A program made the position numbers and the translations under genes. This document shows, one piece after another, positions 43,075 through 50,329 of a stretch of DNA of 64,000 bases. The DNA is taken from NCBI RefSeq assembly GCF_030811595.1, contig NZ_JAUSRB010000002.1:4402001-4466000 (forward strand), read 5' to 3'. Below the pieces are notes generated by a model. The model worked only from the letters and a program-made list of their open reading frames with translations. It had not been told where the DNA came from and searched no databases. The first letter of the stretch is position 1, and each line of letters starts with the position of its first letter. The stretch is from Streptosporangium brasiliense. Lineage in GTDB: Bacteria > Actinomycetota > Actinomycetes > Streptosporangiales > Streptosporangiaceae.

Positions 43075-43812
43075 GTGGCGACGCACGCGGTGCGCCTCAA
43101 CGCGGTGACCAAGACTTACGGGAAGGAGGTGTACGCGCTACGCGGAGTCACGGTCGACCTGCCCCGCGGCGGCTTCACCGCCGTCATGGGCCCGTCGGGT
43201 TCCGGTAAGAGCACCTTTCTGCACTGCGCCGCGGGGCTGGACACGCCCACCTCGGGAACGGTCCACATAGGCGAGACGGAGCTGTCGCGGATGAACGAGA
43301 CCCAGCTCACCGAGCTGCGCCGGGAGAAGGCGGGCTTCGTCTTCCAGGCGTTCAACCTGATCCCCTCGCTCAGCGTGGTCGACAACGTCCTGCTGCCGTT
43401 CCGGCTCGCGGGCACGCGGCCCGATCACGCCTGGCTGGCCGAGGTGATCGAGCGGGTCGGACTGGGCGAGCGCGCGCGGCACCGGCCGTCCCAGCTGTCC
43501 GGCGGGCAGCAGCAGCGGGTGGCGATCGCCCGCGCGCTGGTGACCAGGCCGGAGGTGGTCTTCGCCGACGAGCCGACGGGCGCGCTGGACACCCAGACCG
43601 CCGCCGAGGTGCTCGCCCTGCTCCGCCAGGTGGTGGACACGACGGGCCAGACCGTGGTGATGGTGACCCACGATCCGGTGGCCGCCTCGTACGCCGACCG
43701 GGTGCTGTTCCTGGCCGGAGGCGCGCTGGTGGACGAGGTGTACGCGGCCGGGCCGGAGACGATCGCGCGGCGGATGGCCGTGCTCGGACGCCCGGAGGCC
43801 GTGCGATGCTGA
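43075..43812 (+). CDS. ABC transporter ATP-binding protein (MacB/LolD type)
   Basis: 245 aa. Walker A GPSGSGKST near residue 40, Q-loop FQAFNLIPSL, signature LSGGQQQRVAIARAL, Walker B VVFADEPTGALD, switch His in MVTHD. The LSGGQQQ and NLIP features place it with MacB/LolD/FtsE ATPases that drive FtsX-like permeases. GTG start 43075 follows GGGGGAC. Overlaps the permease start by 7 bases. Confidence 0.93.
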   Translation: MATHAVRLNAVTKTYGKEVYALRGVTVDLPRGGFTAVMGPSGSGKSTFLHCAAGLDTPTSGTVHIGETELSRMNETQLTELRREKAGFVFQAFNLIPSLSVVDNVLLPFRLAGTRPDHAWLAEVIERVGLGERARHRPSQLSGGQQQRVAIARALVTRPEVVFADEPTGALDTQTAAEVLALLRQVVDTTGQTVVMVTHDPVAASYADRVLFLAGGALVDEVYAAGPETIARRMAVLGRPEAVRC

Positions 43813-46268
43813 GGCTCGCCCTGGCCACCTCGCGAGGCCGCCTGCTCTCGCTCGCGGGCCCGTTCGTCGCGCTGCTGTTCGCCGTGGCCCTGGTCGCCTC
43901 GTGCGGGCTGCTCATGGACAGCGGCCTGCGCGCCCGCGTTCCCGCCGAGCGGTACGGCGCGGCCCCGGTCGTGGTGGCGGGACAGCAGCAGGTCACCCTC
44001 GACACGGAGGAGCCTGACCTGGGGCAGTCGCTGTCCGAGCCGGTCGCGATCCCGGCCGTCCTGGCCAGGAAGATCGCCAAGGTGCCCGGTGTCACCCGGG
44101 TCGTGCCCGAGACCAGCTTCCCGGTCGGGCTGACGGGCGCCGACGGGCGTGTGATCGGGCGCTCCTGGGGGTCGGCGGGGCTCACGCCGTACACCCTGCG
44201 GGAGGGCCGGGCGCCCGCCACGGCGGGGGAGATCGTCGTGGACGTCGCGCTGGGCCGGAAGGTGGGTGAGAAGGCGCGCGTCGCCGGCCGGGACGGTGTC
44301 CGGGAATACACCGTGACCGGGGTCGCCGGGCCCGGCCTGGCCCGGCAGGCGTCGGTGTTCTTCACCGGGGAGCGCGCCGAGGAGCTGTTCGCCCGCCCCG
44401 GCAAGGTGTCGGCGTTCGGGGTGTTCGGCGAGGGCGAGCGGCTGGCGGAGCGGGTCGAGCGGGCGCTCGGCGACTCCGTGGCGGTGTACGCGGGAGACCA
44501 GCGCGGGCTGGCTGAGAACGCCTCGGCGCGGGAGGGCCGGGAGATGCTCATCGCGCTCAGCGGCAGCCTCGGCGGCGTGATCGTCATGGTGGCGGTGCTG
44601 GTGGTCTCCGGCGCGTTCGGGCTCGCAGTCCGGCAGCGGGACCGGGAGATCGCGCTGCTGCGGGCGATCGGGGCGACGCCCAAGCAGGTCCGCGCCATGA
44701 TCGGGCGGGAGGCGCTGGCCGTCGGGACCGTGGCCGCCGTGCCGGGGCTGCCGCTGGGAGTCGCGGTGGGGCGGTGGTTGTTCGACCAGTTCGTCGCGCG
44801 GGGCATGGTGCCGGAGGGGTTCACGCCGGTGGTGGGTCCCGTCCCGATGCTGGTCGCGGCCGGGGTCGGGCTGGTCACGGCCTGGCTGGCCGCCCGCGGC
44901 GCCGTACGGCGTGCCGCCAGTATCAAGCCGACCGAGGCGCTGGGCGAGGCCGCGGTCGAACGCAGGGAGCTCGGCCGCGGCCGGATGATCGTCGGCCTGG
45001 TCTTCCTCGCCCTGGGCGCGTCCGCCTCGGGCCTGTCCGTGGCCGCGGCCGGGGAGACGGCCGCGGCGAGCGCCGGCGCGATCGTGCTCCTCCTCATCAC
45101 CGCGGCCGCCCTCCTGGGCCCCTGGCTGGTACAACTGGCCGTACGCCTGGCAGGTGGCGTGGTCGGCCGCACCTCGCCGGTCAGCGGCTACCTGGCCGTG
45201 GCGAACACCAGGACGGCGGCCAAGCGGCTGGCGGCCGTCGCCACCCCGCTCATCCTGATGTTCGCCTTCGCCTCGACCACCCTTTTCGCCCAATCCACCC
45301 TGGGCCACGCGGCCACCCAGCAGGCGCTGGAGGGCAACCGCGCCGACTACGTCCTGGAGTCGGCCGGACCGGGCCTGCCCCCCGACGTCGTCCGGGCCGC
45401 ACGGGACCTGCCCGGCGTCAAGGGGGTGACCGAGACGATCGGCACCACGGTGATCGCCGACACGGACGAAATGGGATCACGCACGCTGAAGCCGCTGGAC
45501 GCGATCGGCCTGACCGTCCCCGCGCACGGGATCGACCTCGGCGTCACGTCCGGCTCGCTGGACCGGCTGCGCGGCGACAGGGTGGCGCTGAGCACGCTGA
45601 CCGCCGGCAGCCTCGGCGCCTCGGTGGGAGACACGGTCCGGCTGCGTCTGGGCGACGGCACACCCGTCAAGCTGACCGTGGTGGCCCTCTACGAGCGCGG
45701 TCTCGGGTACGGCGACGTCGCCCTGCCGTACCCGCTGGTGCGCGACCACTCGGAGGCCGGGATGGCCGGCCGGGTGTACGTCACGGGCGGCACGGCGGAA
45801 CGGCTCACCGCGCTGGCCCCCGGCCTGACGGTCCTGGACCGGGCGGGCGCCGGCGCGGCGGTCAACGCGGCGCAGGAGTTCAGTGACTGGATCAACCTCC
45901 TGGTGCTCGGGCTGATCATCGTGTTCATCGCGATCTCGGTGGTCAACACGCTGGTGACGGCCACCGGCGCGAGGACTCGGGAGTTCGCGCTGCTGCGCCT
46001 GATCGGCGGCACCCGGCGGCAGGTGCGCGGCATGGTGCGCTGGGAGGCGCTGCTGGTCGGCGGGCTCGCGGTGATCACGGGGACCCTGATCGCGGCGCCG
46101 ACGCTGATGGCGCTCAGCTACGGGGTGACCGGCTCGCCGCTGCCGCACGTGCCGTCCGTCGCCTATGCGGCGATGGTGGCGGCCACGATGGGGCTGGCGT
46201 ACGTGGCGACCCTGACGCCGGCCCGGACCGTGCTGCTGGGCCGGCCCGCCGAGCAGATCCGCGGGTGA
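43806..46268 (+). CDS. FtsX-like ABC transporter permease
   Basis: 820 aa. N-terminal helix, a long extracytoplasmic domain (about residues 45-235), then FtsX helices with QRDREIALLRAIGATPKQVRAMI, a second extracytoplasmic domain (about 500-680), and a second FtsX unit with REFALLRLIGGTRRQVRGMV. This two-unit layout is common in MacB-type exporters of lipids, peptides or antibiotics. Substrate unknown; a strong hairpin follows the gene. Confidence 0.92.
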   Translation: MLRLALATSRGRLLSLAGPFVALLFAVALVASCGLLMDSGLRARVPAERYGAAPVVVAGQQQVTLDTEEPDLGQSLSEPVAIPAVLARKIAKVPGVTRVVPETSFPVGLTGADGRVIGRSWGSAGLTPYTLREGRAPATAGEIVVDVALGRKVGEKARVAGRDGVREYTVTGVAGPGLARQASVFFTGERAEELFARPGKVSAFGVFGEGERLAERVERALGDSVAVYAGDQRGLAENASAREGREMLIALSGSLGGVIVMVAVLVVSGAFGLAVRQRDREIALLRAIGATPKQVRAMIGREALAVGTVAAVPGLPLGVAVGRWLFDQFVARGMVPEGFTPVVGPVPMLVAAGVGLVTAWLAARGAVRRAASIKPTEALGEAAVERRELGRGRMIVGLVFLALGASASGLSVAAAGETAAASAGAIVLLLITAAALLGPWLVQLAVRLAGGVVGRTSPVSGYLAVANTRTAAKRLAAVATPLILMFAFASTTLFAQSTLGHAATQQALEGNRADYVLESAGPGLPPDVVRAARDLPGVKGVTETIGTTVIADTDEMGSRTLKPLDAIGLTVPAHGIDLGVTSGSLDRLRGDRVALSTLTAGSLGASVGDTVRLRLGDGTPVKLTVVALYERGLGYGDVALPYPLVRDHSEAGMAGRVYVTGGTAERLTALAPGLTVLDRAGAGAAVNAAQEFSDWINLLVLGLIIVFIAISVVNTLVTATGARTREFALLRLIGGTRRQVRGMVRWEALLVGGLAVITGTLIAAPTLMALSYGVTGSPLPHVPSVAYAAMVAATMGLAYVATLTPARTVLLGRPAEQIRG

Positions 46269-46289
46269 GCTCACACTCGATGCCGGACA

Positions 46290-46343
46290 GCCTTGAGCGA
46301 CCGGCGGCCTTGAGCGACCGGCAGGCTTGAGCGACCGGCAGGA
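46290..46343. repeat. Three tandem copies of a 17-18 bp unit behind the ABC operon
   Basis: CTTGAGCGACCGGC with a short spacer occurs three times from about 46292 to 46343. The last copy merges into the terminator hairpin. Probably slippage-generated. Confidence 0.6.
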
Positions 46344-46379
46344 GGGCCGGCGCCGCGGTGGCGGCGCTCCTCCTGCCGG
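46335..46379. terminator. Strong bidirectional hairpin
   Basis: Perfect 11-bp stem CCGGCAGGAGG (46335-46345) with CCTCCTGCCGG (46369-46379), between the convergent permease and PPOX genes. No U-tract. Confidence 0.6.
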
Positions 46380-46436
46380 TCCGCTGGATCGCCGCCGCCG
46401 CGGCAGGCGAGGCCGGCCGGTGTGGCGCCCGGTCCG

Positions 46437-46955
46437 TCAGAAGCGCCAGCGGGTCGCGGTCAGGCCGTCCGGGCCGTACCCGAAGGCACGCACGGGCGTC
46501 ACCCGGTAGAAGGCGTACTCGGGTGGGCCGGGAAGGCTGCCGTCGTAGACGGAGCCGTCAAGGATCGTGAACCGCCACTGATACTTCGCCATGAAGGCGT
46601 CGGCCACCTGCTGGAGCCGGTCCGGGTCCTGGACCCGGGTGGCGGTGCCCTCGACCACGAGGTCGAGGTCCGCGCCGGCGACGGTGAGGACGCAATTGGG
46701 GTTGCCGTCGAGATTCCTGGCCTTACGGGAGGCCGGGCGGGTGGCGATGTACGGCGTCTCGTCCGCCCAGCCCGGCATCACCGGCATGGCGTGCGGGCGT
46801 CCGTCGGGCCGCACCGTCGACAGCCACGCCTTCGACGCCGCCTGCAAGCACGCGGACGCCTGGCTCCATGGCTTCACCGTCGCCGTGTCGGTGCTCATCG
46901 GTGTCGCGTCCGCCTCGCTGAACAGCAGCTCGGCGACAGGCATCGGATCGGTCAT
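46437..46955 (-). CDS. PPOX-class (pyridoxamine 5'-phosphate oxidase-like) flavin protein
   Basis: 172 aa from ATG 46955 with AAGGG at good spacing (an ATG 27 bases upstream is possible). Split-barrel fold: WLSTVRPDGRPHAMPVMPGW, TRPASRKARNLDGNPNCVLTV and a C-terminus with YRVTPVRAFGYG. Such proteins bind FMN or F420 and reduce small molecules. Divergent from the HxlR gene, its likely regulator. Confidence 0.85.
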   Translation of the reverse strand: MTDPMPVAELLFSEADATPMSTDTATVKPWSQASACLQAASKAWLSTVRPDGRPHAMPVMPGWADETPYIATRPASRKARNLDGNPNCVLTVAGADLDLVVEGTATRVQDPDRLQQVADAFMAKYQWRFTILDGSVYDGSLPGPPEYAFYRVTPVRAFGYGPDGLTATRWRF

Positions 46956-47000
46956 GTCGGGTGTTCCCTTCGGTCGGGTCACGGCAGGTATTCCGGCGTT

Positions 47001-47032
47001 GCATCCGTCGTGCGGCGTATCCGTCGTGCGGC
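47001..47032. promoter_or_regulatory. Two adjacent 16-bp direct repeats, candidate operator
   Basis: GCATCCGTCGTGCGGC and GTATCCGTCGTGCGGC follow each other without gap in the 208-base divergent region of the PPOX and hxlR genes. Candidate HxlR site by position only. Confidence 0.4.
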
Positions 47033-47151
47033 CGCCACCGGCTGTAGGCCGGGTCCGCGGCCGCCCTCAGGGCGAGACCTCACAGGCTCTCGGCCGTAGG
47101 GCGTCAGTCCGCACCATAGCCGAGTCACTTTCTTGAGGGAAGGGACTTGGG

Positions 47152-47157
47152 TAGGAT
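47152..47157 (+). promoter_or_regulatory. -10 TAGGAT giving a probable leaderless hxlR transcript
   Basis: TAGGAT ends 6 bases before the ATG at 47164, so transcription would start at the start codon. Confidence 0.5.
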
Positions 47158-47163
47158 GGCCGC

Positions 47164-47748
47164 ATGCAGCGAACCCGGTTCGGCGACATGGCCTGCTCCA
47201 TCGCCCGCACCCTGGACGTCATCGGCGAGCCGTGGTCTCCGCTGATCCTGCGCGACGTCTACGTCGGCATCACCCGCTTCGAGCACCTCCAGCAGGACCT
47301 GGGCATCTCCAGCAAGGTGCTCGCCGCGCGGCTGAAGTGGCTGGTCGACAACGGCGTGCTGCAGCGCCGGGAATACTCGCACCGCCCGCCGCGCCACGAG
47401 TACACGCTCACCGCCAAAGGCCGGGAGCTGTGTGATGTGCTGCTGGTGCTGGTGCGCTGGGGCGACCGGTGGACCGCCGGGGCGTCAGGCCCGCCCGTGC
47501 TCTACCGGCACCACGCCTGCGGTCAGATCAGCCACGTGGAACTGCACTGCTCGGTATGCGACAAGCCGATGCATGCCACGGACATCGATGTGCTGCCCGG
47601 TCCCGGAGCCGATCCCGGAACCGGAGCTGATCCCGGTCCAGGTCCCGGAACCGGAGCCGGTCCCGACCTCGGTCCAGGTCCAGGTCCAGGAGCCGGTCCA
47701 GGTCCAGGAGCCGGAGCCGGTCCCGGGACCGAGGCGGCCTCGGCCTGA
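47164..47748 (+). CDS. HxlR-family regulator with Gly-Pro C-terminal tail
   Basis: 194 aa. Residues 8-105 are a winged HTH of the HxlR family (CSIARTLDVIGEPWSPLILRD, FEHLQQDLGISSKVLAARLKWLV). A small zinc-ribbon-like module follows with C119, C129 and C132. Residues 145-190 are an unusual repetitive tail of Gly, Pro, Ala, Asp and Thr (GPGADPGTGADPGPG and similar), coded by short GGTCCAGGTCC-type repeats. The tail is not part of the family and may be slippage-derived. Confidence 0.88.
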   Translation: MQRTRFGDMACSIARTLDVIGEPWSPLILRDVYVGITRFEHLQQDLGISSKVLAARLKWLVDNGVLQRREYSHRPPRHEYTLTAKGRELCDVLLVLVRWGDRWTAGASGPPVLYRHHACGQISHVELHCSVCDKPMHATDIDVLPGPGADPGTGADPGPGPGTGAGPDLGPGPGPGAGPGPGAGAGPGTEAASA

Positions 47749-47798
47749 ACCGCCGCTCAAGCCGGCCTGTCCGCCGGCGACGACCTCATGTGTGGCCG

Positions 47799-48827
47799 TC
47801 AGGCCTTCCCGTTGGCGGCGCACCAGCCGGCCCACGTGGTGGCACCCTTGCCCAGCTGCTTGTTGTAGAAGGAGGTCCAGGAGTTCTCGCTCGGGCCGGG
47901 CGCGGTGGGAGCGGCTCCGAAGAGCGGGTAGGCGGCGTCGACCTCCGCGCGCAGCCACGGCTCAAGGTCGTTGTAGGACTGCAGCGACCAGCTGCGGGCG
48001 TGGTAGGTGAGCTGCCCGCGGACGTCGGTCTCCGGCAGGCACATGAACGGCGCCCACGGGCTCGTCCTCGCCCAGCTGATCTTGGTCTTCATCGCACCCT
48101 TGGGGACGGTGCCCGCGACCGTGCGGGTCGCGACCTCACGATCGTCGACGTAGAAGTCGAACATCTCCTGGGCCGCGTAGACGCCGTTCACCAGCCCGAA
48201 CGGATCGCCCAACGCGGCCTTGAGGTCCGTGCGCACCGGGATGTCGCTGGTCCACTCGGTCTCGTCGTGCATCTGCCGCAGGGGCGGGCCGACGTAGGAG
48301 GGGGTGACGTTGAACGGGCCGAAGTTCACCGCGTCGTTGTTGATGGGGATGACGGGGTAGGTCTTGAGGTCGATCGGGTTCTTCCACTCCCGCAGGATCT
48401 TCGTCGGGTCGGTGGGGTCGGTGTAGAAGACGATCTCACGGGAGAGCTGGTAGAGCTGAGTGGTGCCGGGCACCCGATACAGCCGCCGGATGTTGTAGCC
48501 CTCGATGTTGAACAGTTTCTGGCCATGGCGCAGCTGCGGGTCGTGAGCGTTGCCCTCGATGTTGGCGTAAACGGCTCCCGAGATCCGGAAGACCATGTCC
48601 TGCCCGTCCGGACGCCCATTGGTCTGCAACGACAGCAGCCCGCTCCGGTCGGTGACCGTCTTGTAAACCGGCCCCGGATGTGTCGGATCAGCCGTCTCGC
48701 CCGCCGCCGCCCCGGGGCCGGCGACGCACACGGACACCGCGATGAGGGCTGCCGACAGGGTCAAACCACGACGCTTGAACAAGAGTGCTCCTGCGATACC
48801 GAGAGACGACGGGACCATTCTGATCAT
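47799..48827 (-). CDS. Secreted DUF1838-family protein
   Basis: 342 aa. Signal peptide at about residues 20-42 (LTLSAALIAVSVCVAGPGAAA). The mature part has the DUF1838 features VYKTVTDRSG, KLFNIEGYNIRRL, REWKNPIDLKTYPVIPINNDAVNFGPF and a C-terminal WTSFYNKQLGKGATTWAGW. Family function unknown; members are exported. Lies 95 bases downstream of cvnD on the same strand, so it may be read with the conservon. Confidence 0.8.
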   Translation of the reverse strand: MIRMVPSSLGIAGALLFKRRGLTLSAALIAVSVCVAGPGAAAGETADPTHPGPVYKTVTDRSGLLSLQTNGRPDGQDMVFRISGAVYANIEGNAHDPQLRHGQKLFNIEGYNIRRLYRVPGTTQLYQLSREIVFYTDPTDPTKILREWKNPIDLKTYPVIPINNDAVNFGPFNVTPSYVGPPLRQMHDETEWTSDIPVRTDLKAALGDPFGLVNGVYAAQEMFDFYVDDREVATRTVAGTVPKGAMKTKISWARTSPWAPFMCLPETDVRGQLTYHARSWSLQSYNDLEPWLRAEVDAAYPLFGAAPTAPGPSENSWTSFYNKQLGKGATTWAGWCAANGKA

Positions 48828-48922
48828 TCCAGACGGGGAGCACTCTGATCACTTCAGCCGACGGGACCCGGCCTCGACCGGGCCTGTCGCCGACGACCCG
48901 GCCCGGTCCTGGGACGGCCCGG

Positions 48923-49522
48923 TCAGGCCACGGGGTGCGGTGCGGTGCGGGACTGAGCGGCCATCAGGTGGTCGATGAGCGCCAGCAGCACGTCGCGGAC
49001 CGCCGTCCGGTCGCGGGCGTCACAGAGCACCAGCGGCACCTGCGGATCGAGATCGAGTGCCTTGCGGATCTCCTCCTGTGTCCGGTCCCTGACACCGTGG
49101 AAGCAGTTGACGCCGATGACGAAGGGGATGCCGCGGCTCTCGAAGAAGTCGATCGACGCGAAACTCACGTCCAGCCGGCGGGTGTCGACCAGGACGACCG
49201 CGCCCATCGCTCCGTTGACAAGGTCGTTCCACATGAACCAGAAGCGTTCCTGCCCGGGGGTGCCGAACAGGTAGAGCACGAGTTCGCTGTTGATGGTGAT
49301 GCGCCCGAAGTCCAGCGCGACGGTAGTGGTGGACTTGCCGCCCACCCCTTCCAGATTGTCCACGCCGACGCTGGCATGGGTCAGGTACTCCTCGGTCCGC
49401 AGCGGGGCGACCTCGCTCACCGCGCCGACCAGGGTCGTCTTCCCGACGCCGAAACCACCGGCGACAAGGATCTTCACTGCCAGGGGAGCGGCGTCCCCGT
49501 GGTCAGAGATTGCGTAGTCCAT
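48923..49522 (-). CDS. cvnD: Conservon GTPase CvnD
   Basis: 199 aa Ras-like G protein of the conservon type: P-loop VAGGFGVGKTTLVGAVSE, switch region with TTVALDFGRI, FGTPGQERF (G3-like), and a specificity motif variant VIGVNCFHG in place of NKxD. Overlaps cvnC by 20 bases. In Streptomyces, Cvn proteins assemble a membrane complex resembling eukaryotic G-protein systems. Confidence 0.92.
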   Translation of the reverse strand: MDYAISDHGDAAPLAVKILVAGGFGVGKTTLVGAVSEVAPLRTEEYLTHASVGVDNLEGVGGKSTTTVALDFGRITINSELVLYLFGTPGQERFWFMWNDLVNGAMGAVVLVDTRRLDVSFASIDFFESRGIPFVIGVNCFHGVRDRTQEEIRKALDLDPQVPLVLCDARDRTAVRDVLLALIDHLMAAQSRTAPHPVA

Positions 49523-49901
49523 CCCTCACCGCCTCAAGGATCGTCATACCGGGGAAGCCGCCTGCCTGTGCGAAGGCCAGCGGTGGTCGGGCCCGCATCT
49601 GACCGGCCTCGATCAGATCGCCGATGAGGATCTTGGTCACCGACACCGGGAGGTTCAGCGCGGCGGCGACCTCGGCCACCGCCATGGGCCGCTTGCACAC
49701 AGCGAGGATGGTGCGGTGCTCCGGCTGCATTCTCCGCAGACCGTGTCCGGTCTCCGCGGAGGCCGCGGAGACCGTCGTCACCAGGGTGATCAGCGTCAGA
49801 TCGTCCCGCTCGGGGGCGGTCCGTCCGCCGGTGATCGTGTAGGGACGGACGAGGGATTCGTCGGCGTGGTCGTCGTCGAATCCCTCCGTCCAGTGCTTCA
49901 T
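49503..49901 (-). CDS. cvnC: Conservon DUF742 protein CvnC
   Basis: 132 aa. DUF742 winged-helix-like protein: SLVRPYTITGGRT near the N-terminus, EHRTILAVCKRPMAVAEVAAALNLPVSVTKILIGDLIEAG and an ending EAVRDGLRNL. ATG 49901 overlaps the cvnB stop (ATGA). Confidence 0.93.
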   Translation of the reverse strand: MKHWTEGFDDDHADESLVRPYTITGGRTAPERDDLTLITLVTTVSAASAETGHGLRRMQPEHRTILAVCKRPMAVAEVAAALNLPVSVTKILIGDLIEAGQMRARPPLAFAQAGGFPGMTILEAVRDGLRNL

Positions 49902-50329
49902 CTGTGTCTCCCCGCGTCCTCGGTCTGCGGGGTGCGCGCGTCGGTCCCCAGCTTCTGGCCCACCTGCTGGACCAGGGTGTGCATCGCGACGCTCATCAGT
50001 TCGGCGTCGACCTCCTGGGAGGCGACCACGGCCAGATGGGTGCCGCGGCCCGCGGCCGTGACGAACAGCCACAGGTCGGCCATCTCGATGATGACCTGGT
50101 GGACCGGTCCGCCGCTGAAGAGCTGCCCGACACCGCGGGCCAGGCTCTGCTGGCTGGTGGCGATCGCGGCGAGGCGTTCGGCGTCCGAGCGCTCGATGGT
50201 CCGGGACCGGCTGATCAACAGACCGTCGTCGGACAGCACGATGGCGTGCCGGGTGCCCGCGACCTGATCGACCAGACCGTCCAGGAGCCAGTCCAGGTCG
50301 GTGTCGGTGGCGGTGGTTCGCTGCGTCAT
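49898..50329 (-). CDS. cvnB: Conservon roadblock/LC7 protein CvnB
   Basis: 143 aa roadblock/LC7 domain: DWLLDGLVDQVAGTRHAIVLSDDGLLIS, then VIIEMADLWLFVTAAGRGTHLAVVA. Roadblock proteins act as GTPase-activating or scaffold partners for the CvnD G protein. ATG 50329 overlaps the cvnA stop. Confidence 0.93.
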   Translation of the reverse strand: MTQRTTATDTDLDWLLDGLVDQVAGTRHAIVLSDDGLLISRSRTIERSDAERLAAIATSQQSLARGVGQLFSGGPVHQVIIEMADLWLFVTAAGRGTHLAVVASQEVDAELMSVAMHTLVQQVGQKLGTDARTPQTEDAGRHR

